The notes under the pieces: generated by a model
What the model saw: the letters and a program-made list of their open reading frames with translations, nothing else
Databases searched by the model: none
Told to the model about the DNA's origin: nothing
Program-made: the position numbers and the translations under genes
Source: Entoloma clypeatum
Taxonomy: Eukaryota; Basidiomycota; Agaricomycetes; Agaricales; Entolomataceae
Length of the DNA stretch: 64,000 bases
NCBI GenBank assembly: GCA_963565915.1
Contig: OY751494.1
Location: 3,348,001-3,412,000 of the forward strand
Direction: 5' to 3'
In this document: positions 12,480-25,481 of the stretch, piece by piece
Position numbering within the stretch: position 1 is the stretch's first letter
How the letters are laid out: every line of letters begins with the position of its first letter

Positions 12480-13248
12480 ATGGGCACTGCTATTATGTGC
12501 CATTACTGAGGAACCCGTTGTCCATATGCATATAATAATTTTCCTCTGTACTTTCTATTTATCCGGAATTTCTTACCGGTGCGACACGTCTATCTCTAAG
12601 CTAAATCTCGGAAGCATTTTGAGCCATGTTTACTTGATGACTTGTATAAGAATCGAAAGCATGGCAGAAAGTTTCACCTATAAATGAATTGTATATGCTG
12701 CGCGTTATGTGGAGGATCCCCCAAAAATCATGAATAACGCGGGCTCTTTTCCCTTCACAGCTGTTGCCCGAGTCTAAGGGCCGCTGATCCTGACTTACCT
12801 GAGAATGAGATCATAATTGATTGGGGTAAGATGGTCGTATGGCGTGTACTTAAGCTTGAACAAAGCCTTATGATCAGCATAGCCCTTCCAGGAACTTCGA
12901 TTATTATAGGTGAGTCAAGGCCCCAGGGTCAGTACCGCGGTCACTCACTTGAAGCTCGAAGGTTTCCAGATTTTAGATTATGAAATATCCGATGTCACGG
13001 AGAATAAACGTTCCTTATGCTCGAAGGGTTCATTGATCTTGAGGCGCTAATGCAGTATTTTTTAGACTTGTTCAAAGTAGAAACTTTTAACCGAGTCAGC
13101 CTTGGAGCTCAATAGCGTCGCGCAGGGTCCCCAAGTTTATCAGAATGATATTCGGAAAGATAGGTAAGGTGACGCGAGTTTGCTCCGCCCTCGAAACACA
13201 GCCGACCCGGTGAGGAGATCCGTGACTCGGACAAGGGGCAAGGTGACC

Positions 13249-13749
13249 TCAAGCAAAGCGACAGATTATCTGCAGGCCCTGCGAAAACAGAATACGAGAA
13301 GATTTCCAAACATCAGACGTAACCACCGAACGGCGCGCTATTATAGTCCGCCGACAGGGTATCAATCTTGTGTTCTGCGAGCCCACGGAGATGCCTGGTC
13401 CTCCTGGAAGTTTTGGCAAGAAAAATACAGAGGTGGCCACATGGCGATGTTGAGAAGAATTCTTTTTTTTTTTTCTGCGCGGAGGATGTAAGTAGAGGTA
13501 ACGACGTTGAAGAGCCTGGAATTTTGCGAAATTTTGGAAGGTCATGAGAGAATGAGGAGCGAACGGGAAGGCGGTCTTCACAACACGATCCTGTGCGTGT
13601 GAGGCTGGCGTGAAGATATACTGCGCTGGATCGCGACTGCCTCGTAAGGGAATATAAATACCGTCATTCAAGGAGGGAGTTGCGTGGACCAGATTACGCA
13701 GCTGCAGGACAACGCGGCCGCCGCAGAAAAAAGCGGCGATGGAATACAT
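13249..13749 (-). CDS. Possible small ORF, unknown
   Basis: An uninterrupted frame of 166 codons with balanced composition (YSIAAFFCGGRVVLQLRNLV, later PRRKKKKN) lies in the otherwise gene-poor stretch. No domain is recognised, the opposite strand is also open over part of it, and no splice partners were found. It may be chance. Confidence 0.2.
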   Translation of the reverse strand: MYSIAAFFCGGRVVLQLRNLVHATPSLNDGIYIPLRGSRDPAQYIFTPASHAQDRVVKTAFPFAPHSLMTFQNFAKFQALQRRYLYLHPPRRKKKKNSSQHRHVATSVFFLPKLPGGPGISVGSQNTRLIPCRRTIIARRSVVTSDVWKSSRILFSQGLQIICRFA

Positions 13750-14254
13750 TGAATCTTCGGAGATAGGTCATTAAAGACTCCTTGCTAGGTTACGCACAGG
13801 AACGTGGTGGTCAACCAAGGGTTTTCCCTCGTTTAGCACACCATCTTACGAGATGAAATGAAACCCGTCGACCGGCAGCAGCAGAGGCACGACGAATAGA
13901 CCAGGAAGATCCACTCTTTTTCTTATCTTGAATTTCGCTCGTCTGAGAAGTTTTTGGATTTTACCAAGCGCTTGCCTCCGTCTCGTCTCGTGGAATTGAT
14001 GCATTTGTTTCCCGCCGAGGGATCAGATATAAAGTGGTTTGTGGACTGGCTGGCAGTCTCCATCTTTTTCCTTCAAAAATGTGCTACTGGCGCAGGTGAG
14101 TCGCGGATAATAGAAATGGCCAAGCAAAGCTTACGCTGTCAAGCAGAGTTCGTAACGTATACAAGAGGTAAGGCCCAACGTGCGACCTTCAATAGTAAGT
14201 GCACTGCTAAACATCCAATAGATGCGGACATGGTATAACTCTGGTCTGTTTCAA

Positions 14255-14605
14255 TCATTCTCGTTGACTAGTGCTGACGTCTCGTTGATTTCGACAGCCT
14301 GACGAAGAGGTGAGTGCGAGAGCTTCAATGAGAAGGCCGTTCTGACATTTCTTCAGATCAAATGTGACTTGGTGACTTGCAAATTCAGTCCAGCTCACCC
14401 AAAAAGCTGCATACCACCCAAATGCACACAAAGGTGCTGGCAATAGTATGTCCATTCCATCGGTAAAAAAGGGGGGGTTCTTACTGTTTTGAAAGCCGAC
14501 AATACCCCCAGCAATATTCACCCAATATTGACAACTTGTGTCCAACGTGTAGTTATTCACAACGACGTCCTTAAGGTAGCGGCTACCTCTCGCAGAAGTG
14601 CGCAA
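14255..14605 (-). CDS. Possible small spliced membrane-protein gene
   Basis: The translation contains a plausible hydrophobic segment, with CQYWVNIAGGIVGFQN interrupted by a candidate intron (GTAAGA...TTGCCAG, about 14440-14490) and continued by PLCAFGWYAAFW. A second candidate intron starts at GTGAGC. The good splice signals suggest a short real gene, but the family is not recognised and the ends are uncertain. Confidence 0.3.
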   Translation of the reverse strand: MRTSARGSRYLKDVVVNNYTLDTSCQYWVNIAGGIVGFQNSKNPPFFTDGMDILLPAPLCAFGWYAAFWVSWTEFASHQVTFDLKKCQNGLLIEALALTSSSGCRNQRDVSTSQRE

Positions 14606-14734
14606 TAGACATGCTTAGAGATGGAGATCGTTCCCAGGTGGAAGGTCGAATTATCAAACAATCATTTGTATACTTGGGCAACCTTTATTAGAGAAAGAAT
14701 AGACCGACTGCGTAACAACCTACAACCATAATCA

Positions 14735-15208
14735 TTAATCGTCGTCGATATTATGTTTTTTCTTTAGCTGTGTCAGCTCTTCTTCGCGGCGGGCTAGGTC
14801 TGCTTTCGCGGCTGCTGCATCCTGTTTCGCTGGCATATGGTACAATACGACAATGTAGCGCTCTTGTAGGTGAAATCCATTCAAGTGGTCAAGAGCGTTC
14901 TTTGCCTGAATACGCACGTCAAGAACAGAGGGAAAGGTGCGGTAAGAAGAACACGCACATCCATAACGTCGTCGAATACGACAAATGCTGTTCCCTTCGT
15001 CTTTTGTTCGTTCCCTATCCGTATTTGACGGATGCTGCCATACCTTCCAAAAAGGTCGTACAAGTCGTCTCCAGTGATCTGGTAGTTTAAGTTCTTGACG
15101 AATAGGATGCGATTGGCGCCAGGAGGAAGTTTTGTCTTAACCTGCGTGAGATACTTGGGGATCCACTGAAGAGGTAATCTTCCTTACAGTGGGTCTTGCC
15201 AGCGCCAT
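14735..15208 (-). CDS. SF3B6: SF3b complex subunit p14 (SF3B6)
   Basis: SF3b p14 is a small RRM protein that contacts the branch-point adenosine region within the U2 snRNP. The first exon MALARPT is followed by a 46-bp intron and VKTKLPPGANRILFVKNLNY. The RRM has RNP2 (ILFVKNL) and RNP1 (KGTAFVVFDD). After a second intron the protein continues AKNALDHLNGFHLQERYIVV, the region that in other species packs against SF3B1, and ends KKKHNIDDD. The length of about 125 residues matches the family. It is the third spliceosome-related gene within 6.3 kb. Confidence 0.95.
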
Positions 15209-15305
15209 GGGCGACTACTGCGAGTTTCAAGGCGAAGATTCAAAACCGACAAATTGGCTTCAAGGAACAATGAATATTACGTAAGGACGACATCGAAATC
15301 TACGT

Positions 15306-16222
15306 TCAAAGTGCGACAAATTGGATGGAAAGTGCTAGCATAGATGGCCAAAGACCTCGCATTACACTCAATACAGGAGTTCCTGGTTTCGAACTGGAAC
15401 TTGTGAGGATGGGTGTAGAATTGGTAGTGATGGAAGCCGCTGGAGATGGCGCAGTGGTCGAGGTGGTGGAGTTGGAGGGCCCCACCAAGAAATAATTTCC
15501 AGCGACGGGTATGCCAAATCCCATCTGGGCGGAAAAATCAAGGAGGTCGAACTTAAGCCTCGATTTCGACGCGTTAACCGAGCGAGGAGCAGTTTTACTG
15601 AAGTCAAAGGGTTGGATGTAAACTGCTAGAATGTAGCTGGTGAAGCAGTATTTCAGAGGACCGACAGAATGATATGCATACTGCCTACCGATGCGGCGCC
15701 GAGCCTGATGGTAGCGTAGGTGAGACGTATTCCAAGAGTGCTGCGCTACTGTTCTTCAACAGAGTCGGGTCGCCTGAATTTGCATCGATGGTGAAATTTG
15801 CGCCGAGGAAATGGAGATACTGCCCAAAACTCGTATTTTGCGGTGTTGGAACGTCGGGATCGATGAGCACCACGACATAGCTACGAGTTGCGACCAGGGC
15901 CGTGTTATTGGTTAAGATAGCAAATTTTGGCTCCTTTACGGTTTCTAACACGAAGAAATCAGCTTAGCTGTAAATGTAGAAAATTTGACGAGATTTTCCG
16001 ACGTTCTTCGATCAGAAGGGAGCCAGGAGAGGCTACTGTTATTGAATTGGCTGAATCGGTGAAAATGATGTTCGAGAGGTCGGGTGGGGCGAAAACCGGA
16101 ATAAGCTGAGGGACGATGTGCGCTGCCTGAAAAGCACGAGTGACATTTTCCAGTTGCGATAAGTTGAAGCGAGCAACAGCATGGTGAACGAGGAAGAATG
16201 CAAGGAAGACTGTGTAAAACAT
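15306..16222 (-). CDS. Secreted PEBP-like protein, probably GPI-anchored
   Basis: Phosphatidylethanolamine-binding-protein family. The N-terminus MFYTVFLAFFLVHHAVA is a signal peptide. The PEBP core is recognisable: VVLIDPDVPTP, QYLHFLGANF, then LEYVSPTLPSGSAPHR followed after an intron by a YVFLLYNQP-like strand. The tail is Ser/Thr-rich (TTSTTAPSPAASITTNSTPI) and ends in a hydrophobic stretch (LWPSMLALSIQFVAL), the layout of a GPI-anchored cell-surface protein. At least two introns interrupt it. The ligand is unknown; fungal secreted PEBPs have been linked to lipid or protease interactions, but nothing here shows which. Confidence 0.85.
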
Positions 16223-16511
16223 TTATTCAGAGGTCTGGATCGCGGTTAGAACTCTAGCCAGTGCAGAAATCAACCACGGAATACGTTGTTACCTCTACAA
16301 GCCTCCACAGTGACCACAGGAATTATGGGCATGAAGCGATGGAATCGAACGCACCTTGAACCACGTACGCACCGGATGGGAGTGATCCGATCAAATCATT
16401 GAGTGATCGTGATCATGATCGATAATCTCCGAGATCATCCCGCTGCTATAGCGACGCAATGAAACAACTGCTCCCTTCTTTGCCTCCGTCGAGTGCAGGT
16501 TCACTCATAAC

Positions 16512-17160
16512 TTGTCTGGTGCCGGTCATCGCCAACGGTTAGCGGTCCAGGGACGCAACATGCCAACATTCGTGGAGGGCGGGTCACCCCTATCGATGCC
16601 TAGGAGCTGGTTCTTCTTCACATGCGCCTCTCTTCTCGGAGCGACTGCGCTCCTTGTCATCTCGATGCTCGATTTGGGATACTTGTCCATGCGGTTGAAT
16701 CCATGCGCCTCGGTATACACGATACTTTATCACCTCGGCGTCATCTTCATCGCGCGCCGCAAAACAAGTCCTGACGCTCCTTCATACTTTTCAACCACCA
16801 TTTTCTCAGGATACCTCCTGGCCATCGTATGGACTGTCGCATCCATAGTGACGTTTTTGAAGCTTGCTTCCAGTTGCAACGACCGCGGAGAGTACCCTGA
16901 GATCATGTTTTTGCGCCAACATGGTCTTCCGGTTACCGTATACACTCAGAGAGTACAAGTGTTTTTAGCTGTGTATGAACTGGTCATGGTTGGTGGTATG
17001 GCGGCGAGGGGCCATACAATAGTCGAACTCCATGGTCCAGATCCGCCTGATTGGAGATATGCAGGTCACGGAAAGGTTAGCAGTTCTTCTGTGTTCAAGG
17101 AAGGAAGACTTTGACTGAGCTTCACAGGGTGATTTGGAGGCCGCGAATCTCGACATCTGA
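16512..17160 (+). CDS. Four-helix membrane protein, unknown
   Basis: Two exons joined by an intron at about 17076-17127 give about 200 residues ending GDLEAANLDI. Four hydrophobic segments are visible: FFFTCASLLGATALLVISM, VYTILYHLGVIFIA, IFSGYLLAIVWTVASIVTFL and VQVFLAVYELVMVGGMAA. Spacing and topology resemble MARVEL-like proteins common in basidiomycetes, but no diagnostic motif was found. The start may be the Met at 16512 or the one at 16560 (MPTFVEGG). Confidence 0.7.
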
Positions 17161-17328
17161 TGTTCAACCTTGATTGATCGACATCGAAATGTACATGCCC
17201 TCCTCCCGGTTGCTCTTTCTATTAGTAACGATGGAATTTACGCGTTCCTGTGATAGCTAGATTCCTCCCAAAGCTTCTACACCTAGGCTACTTTCTGAAC
17301 GGGCATGTTTGGAGATTATCTGCAGCCA

Positions 17329-17747
17329 TTATTTAGTTTTGGACGGGTTTGCACCCTTCAGTAGAAGACGCTCCACTTCTGTGCACCCATTGTCCCCTCG
17401 CACACAAACGTAGGCATCATCATCCCCCCCGACACCTGGTATCCTGCATTTGATGTCCTGTATGTCAGGACATGGGCAGTCAAAGGGCCTTCCGACACAG
17501 TCAAGGGTTACAGAGCAAAGATATTCTGAGCACGGCACTAGTGACATCCCATAAGTAACCAGTATCAATTTGTCCTCAAAATTGGCTACACACCGCTGTC
17601 CACCTGTGCAGCCCAGTGTGACGCGCCTGAAGGTGGTGGCTGTTGTTGCTGCTGATGCTGGTGTCCAAACACATTCCCAAAGAAGTCGAAGTTGGCGGAC
17701 ACGACACCAAACATGAGAAAGAGCACGAGCGGGAGTATTCGCGACAT
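17329..17747 (-). CDS. LCL2: Long chronological lifespan protein 2 homologue (Lcl2)
   Basis: Lcl2 proteins are small secretory-pathway proteins found in fungi; the yeast gene affects chronological lifespan and has been linked to ER-associated degradation. The start [18 protein letters not shown] is a signal peptide. It is followed by [18 protein letters not shown] and, after a 56-bp intron (GTGTGT...CACTAG), by [18 protein letters not shown] and [13 protein letters not shown], the conserved cysteine pattern. About 120 residues, the usual family length. The downstream part ([14 protein letters not shown]) keeps two further cysteines. Confidence 0.88.
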
Positions 17748-18134
17748 ATCTGGGTTCGAATAAGGACACTTGGAGTTGAACTCAGGAGGGCTAGGAAGTT
17801 GACATGACACGTTACGTTCCCTCGATCAACCAATTCAGTCACGTGAATGCTCATGTCAACCAGTAATACAAGAAGTGGGATTTGGAAAGGACAAATCAAG
17901 AGATGTTAAGGAATAAAGATAAAAAGGATAAAATAAAGCAAAGGACCCTGTGATAGAAAAAAATCGGGTAATGGTCTGGAGATGTCGTATAGTAGTGGAT
18001 GCCAAAGTAGGGGCCATTGAATAAACACCACATTCTCTTGTGGGTGCTGCAATTGATACAGTGTGACGCCAAGGTGCATGAGGGTAGAAAATTCCTGGGT
18101 CGTCGTAAGAATTCCGAGCGCATCTTGACCACTT

Positions 18135-19160
18135 TTATGCTTTGTCAAAGAACTCTTCTCTTTCTTCCTGCGACAATCCATCAACTCTTTTCCTTCCCTT
18201 GTCCATGACCTTCCGGATTGACCCACCCGATTGCACCCCTCTCAATGGTCTACGGAGGGTTGGACTGCCAATACGATGGTGCTTTTCCATCCCAAAAATC
18301 TTTTTGGGGGTAGATTTGACCTTTCCCGGTTTCCCCGCATCGCACGATTTTCCGTCGAGAGTCAGAAGTTGTGACATCGCACCCACGTTCGGAAGGGCAG
18401 CCTTTGACAGTTTTCTCCGGGGGGCGAAGTTCTCCTTACAAGTGTCCCCATCGGCATCTTCCTCGTTGCTCAAGCAGCGCATATCGCTTTGAATCGGTGA
18501 TGCGCTACGTTCGTCGTAGTATACACGGAAACCTGGGTAGTGTATGGATTGGGGATCGACGGGTGATAATGTCTCGCGTATTGGCGCCGACTGTCTGACG
18601 AATGTCGATGGCTGGGAGGAGCCTGATGCACCAGAAAAGTAGTCATCCATTTCTTGGTCGGAATCAGGTTCGGGTGACAAAGATTGGGCTACAGATTTGA
18701 ATTCAGGCGACGCTGCAAGCCTGGTCACCGACCTGGTTGTGGGGCGAGTTGGAGTGAAGTCTCGCACAAGAGATCCTGAACGGTGTTTATGTGTCCCGAA
18801 GTCAAGAATCTTTGCAGGACTTTGAGGACCACTGAGGACCTGAGCGAAATGCACTGGTGCATCCCACGCAGAGCGAGAGATCGGAGTCTGCGAAGTTTTT
18901 GCCGGAGAGAAGATGCCTTCCTCGTTGAGGATACGGCGTTTCGCTGGGCTAATAAGATTTGGACCGCCTGGAGATAGAGGACGCTTGTTGGGCCGTGGAG
19001 TGGGGAGATTAGGGTCAGGTGGCAAGAAGTGGTCGAGTGGTAGGTCTTGCAGAGGGCCTGGGCGACGCATAGTGAGGAGAATATGTGAGGTATCGCCAAC
19101 GGAGGGAGGATCAAGCGCGACTGAGTGACGACGATGAGCGTGGCTGCCAAAGAAGATCAA
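18135..19160 (-). CDS. Disordered protein with KEN box and SP sites, unknown
   Basis: A single exon of 341 codons, or 311 if the second Met (MRRPGPLQDL) is the start. It is Ser/Pro/Arg-rich with many Ser-Pro sites (RPLSPGGP, ISPAKRRIL, IFSPAKT), as in cyclin-dependent kinase substrates. It holds a KEN motif (DTCKENFAP) and minimal RxxL motifs (RRIL, RRPL). These are degradation signals read by the anaphase-promoting complex, so a cell-cycle-regulated protein is plausible, but short motifs in a disordered protein also arise by chance. No fold or family is recognised. Confidence 0.75.
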   Translation of the reverse strand: MIFFGSHAHRRHSVALDPPSVGDTSHILLTMRRPGPLQDLPLDHFLPPDPNLPTPRPNKRPLSPGGPNLISPAKRRILNEEGIFSPAKTSQTPISRSAWDAPVHFAQVLSGPQSPAKILDFGTHKHRSGSLVRDFTPTRPTTRSVTRLAASPEFKSVAQSLSPEPDSDQEMDDYFSGASGSSQPSTFVRQSAPIRETLSPVDPQSIHYPGFRVYYDERSASPIQSDMRCLSNEEDADGDTCKENFAPRRKLSKAALPNVGAMSQLLTLDGKSCDAGKPGKVKSTPKKIFGMEKHHRIGSPTLRRPLRGVQSGGSIRKVMDKGRKRVDGLSQEEREEFFDKA

Positions 19161-19274
19161 GCAACGAGGGAGGAAGAGTCAACACGCGCCTGCCTGTCAG
19201 TGTCACATAATATGTCACGCACTGTGACTCCACGCGTCATAAGTTATTTCCCACAGCCCTGATATGCTACATAA

Positions 19275-20389
19275 CTAAGTACAAACAAGAATGTTATCCC
19301 GAATCTTGCGAATGTCCTCATCAGGAAGATCTAGATAGCGTTTGACATACGCTTCCACGCCGCCATACTCTTTCTCCAAATGCGAAAGGAATGCCCTCAT
19401 CGTCTCGTGCCTTGCATCCAAAGCTGTTAGTTTGTGGGCACATCATCGCTTCATACTCACCGGCAGGTGAACATATTCATCGCCGCTTCGTTATTGGAAG
19501 AAAATAACGGCTCTTTAGAGAGGCGAGACAGGATCATCTCACGCGCTGGCTCGCGGCCAACACGGCTTAGTGCGTAGTCGTTCGCAATATCTTCATCATT
19601 AACACCCGCAACCTGAGCATGATTTGTGTTTAAACTGAGGATACTAGGCTGCAGCCAAGCTTACCTTCAGCATGATCGCTGCTATTATTCCCGTTCGATC
19701 TTTACCCGCTGTGCAATGGAATAGACATCCTTGCGTTGGATGATCTCTGACATGTCGTAGAATGGCTCCAAACGAAGGGCCGCCATGATCTAGGATTTGG
19801 GAATAGAGCTCCATGAAGGCCTAAACACGGTGGTAAATACCACGATGGGACTGAAGGAAATACGCGATTGCCAACCTCTGTCTTCCCGCTAGCATACAAC
19901 TGATATCGCCTGGGAGCCGTGCCATGTTTGGTTGTGCTAGTTTATAGCGGGGAGGAAGAGCACGTACGTACTTGGCCATCATCTCTGGACTATAATCCTC
20001 TTTTTGGAAGACTGGAGCCCTTAAAATCTCGACTCCGTCGATGACGGGTGGATGCGAGTTGTATTTCTGGATTTCGATGTCGGACCGCAGATCGAACACT
20101 TTGGCGATGCCCAGGGCTTTTAACTGTGCTTGTCCTAGATCAAACCCTGTTGGTTACCAAGATCGCAAAATGAGTGCAACTTCAACAGACCTTCTTCGGT
20201 GATGCGAGACAACTCTGCAGAGCGATAAAGGAACCCTGGCCGTGTGGAGTAGCCATGACGGGTAGCTGATGGATATGAACCGAGATCTCGGACGTTGATT
20301 ACCCCTGGTATCGAGACGAAAGGGCGCCTAGAGAGGACGCCCGCGACATAAGCAGGATCCAGAGGCGCCAGATCATCTTTGACAGTCAT
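19275..20389 (-). CDS. Tyrosine/serine protein phosphatase (Y_phosphatase3 family)
   Basis: The active-site loop HCTAGKDRTG is present at 19689-19718, with the catalytic Cys and Arg in place. Upstream are the family features: PGVINVRDLGSYPS, then GFLYRSAELSRITEEGL, and after an intron KALGIAKVFDLRSDIEI. The C-terminal part contains AGVNDEDIANDYALSRVGRE and a helical tail ending KIRDNILVCT. This family includes fungal and bacterial enzymes acting on phosphotyrosine or phosphoinositides; the substrate cannot be told here. Several introns of 45-60 bp interrupt it. The start at 20389 (MTVKDD) was preferred; an in-frame Met lies 16 codons upstream. Divergent from MCM6. Confidence 0.88.
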
Positions 20390-20503
20390 TTGAGAAATGT
20401 TGATAAATCTGTGACCCTTAGCAGAACAGTCACGCACACGAGACTGCCTACCCTAAATTTGGAAGCGCGAGGCTTCTCCATTCTCGAGTCGCGTTCCTCC
20501 ACC
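20390..20503. promoter_or_regulatory. Divergent promoter of the phosphatase gene and MCM6
   Basis: The start codons are 114 bp apart. The stretch includes a GACGCG-free but C/T-rich block next to the MCM6 start and no clear TATA box. If the upstream Met of the phosphatase is used, the interval shrinks to 66 bp. Confidence 0.45.
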
Positions 20504-23805
<3,302 letters not shown>

Positions 23806-24040
23806 GATCTATTGCTGCATTGGCGAATTTACGGTTGGCGGTAACCTCTCAGCGTTTTGTACTTCGCTGTTTGCTCTCGGGTACATCAACCAATCTCATC
23901 AAATCCCTACTTTCAATAATACTCAGTGTACTTATAGCTGTCATTGGTCAATGTCAAAGGAGTGAACTGTTGTTTCTTAGATTTTCTCAAAGGGGACTAG
24001 GTAATATCGCGACAAATTCTACTGCAGATAGATTATCACA

Positions 24041-25224
24041 TCAATCTTCATCACTATCTTCATCACTATCTTCATCAATATATCCATCACTATCATCCAC
24101 TTCCATCATCACACAGCCGCTAGAGGGGGTGAAGGAAAGCCCAGAAATGCCCACTCCCGTAAGAAATGTTATGTCCGTTAAACGCTGCGGAACTTCCTCG
24201 CGATATGTGGAGAATTTTTTCGCTTGCAGGTCTGCAAGGACTACAGTGGGCGAGAGGGGGGGAAGAGAATTAAAGTCAACGAGGGGCAGGGAGGGGAAGT
24301 CTGATTCAAGGTGGTTGGGAATAAGCCGCGCAAGAATCTGAGCGGCAGTGCAAGGACCTGAAAAATGAGATGTGTTGGACGTTGGGTCAAAAGGTTTAAA
24401 TGACATACGTATGTAGGCCATTCTGTGATTATTCACAATGTATAACCCTGTGAGCTTGTCAAAAGCCCTCATCCTGTCCTTCCAAGTGAGACCGACCCAC
24501 ACCCCCTTAACAACCCCATTGAAGAGTTGCCTTTCTATAAAATTACCTCCTTCGCGGTTCCAAGGTGTTGTTCTGCATAATCCATTGGTCCACCACATGA
24601 GCATTCGATGACCGATTTCATGCAATAGAGTCGCAAAAAATAGGAGTTTGAGTTGGCCACTGAAGATAGACCCCTGCGAAATCTAAGGAAAATAGCAGAA
24701 AAGTCAGACGCTGATGACATTGTGCCAGGATGGAATTGTGCCCACCTGGCGTCTTAGACTTTGGACCAAGGATCGGTTAATGTACACGCACGAGTTTTCA
24801 GATCCCCCGGGAGTAAGGCCCCATACATCAACCTCGAAGCGAATCTGCGGCCACCGGCTCGCTGACGTCGACGATACTCTTGGATTATTGCTTCTTTGTC
24901 GTAAACACTGCAGAGGAGGTTGCTGAATGGTTTACGGAGTCTGTGGTTGACGATAAGCTGTCTCCGGATTGCATGCACCAGGATAGTGATACCATCAAAG
25001 TCGGGACGGTTGTGAACGAAGGTGCACTTCTTGTTAGCGATCTCTGCGAGACTGTTGAATCTTGAACGTTTGTGATGTGGAATGTGATGCATGGGATGTG
25101 AATAACGGATGAATGAGCTTTTATTCAAAAGATAGGGGTGGTACATGTCATAAGGGTCTTTCAACTGATTTCCCCGTTTTCTCCTTTGTCGTTGCGAGAG
25201 TATAATGGAGGTTGACTGGAACAA
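24041..25224 (-). CDS. Zincin-like protein with HEIGH motif, unknown family
   Basis: Three or more exons. The first ends after FSNLLCS; an intron of 62 bp (GTTTAC...CCGCAG) leads to IRFEVDVWGLTPGGSENSC, and a second phase-0 intron follows SLRRQ. The next exon reads LKLLFFATLLHEIGHRMLMW (HEIGH codons at 24610-24624). HExxH preceded by small hydrophobic residues is the zinc-binding helix of metallopeptidases, and EGGNFIE lies about 25 residues later, a possible third ligand. The C-terminus is an acidic Ser-Asp-Glu repeat encoded by TCATCACTATCT units. No signal peptide was seen and the N-terminal start is uncertain. Peptidase activity is an inference; the family is not recognised. Confidence 0.7.
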
Positions 25225-25481
25225 CAGTACCCTGCGAGTCCTAACCTATTGACTTCAAACATGCCTGGCAGGCAGGTCCTGGGAATCAGTTGAGATACAG
25301 GTGTCCTGGTGGCGACGACGACGAGAGCAGCAAACGGTGCAGTAACTGTCAGTGGGAGTCACGTCAATGTGCCATGAGCACGTGCTGGATGCTGTAGTAA
25401 TTCCGCCTTGGGCTCGTAAACCCGTCTCTCCTCAGCGCAACGGATAGTTTCTGCAAAGCTCTTCTCATAATCCATGAACCA

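Larger units (their letters stand above)
12480..14734. other. 2.2-kb region without a confident gene
   Basis: The interval between FAL1 and the SF3b p14 gene holds only short open frames, two of which are listed separately as weak candidates. It includes the 3' end of FAL1, a T10-plus run near 13465 and no recognisable protein family, repeat or transfer RNA. It might hold a long non-coding transcript or a fast-evolving spliced gene that cannot be read by eye. Confidence 0.5.
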
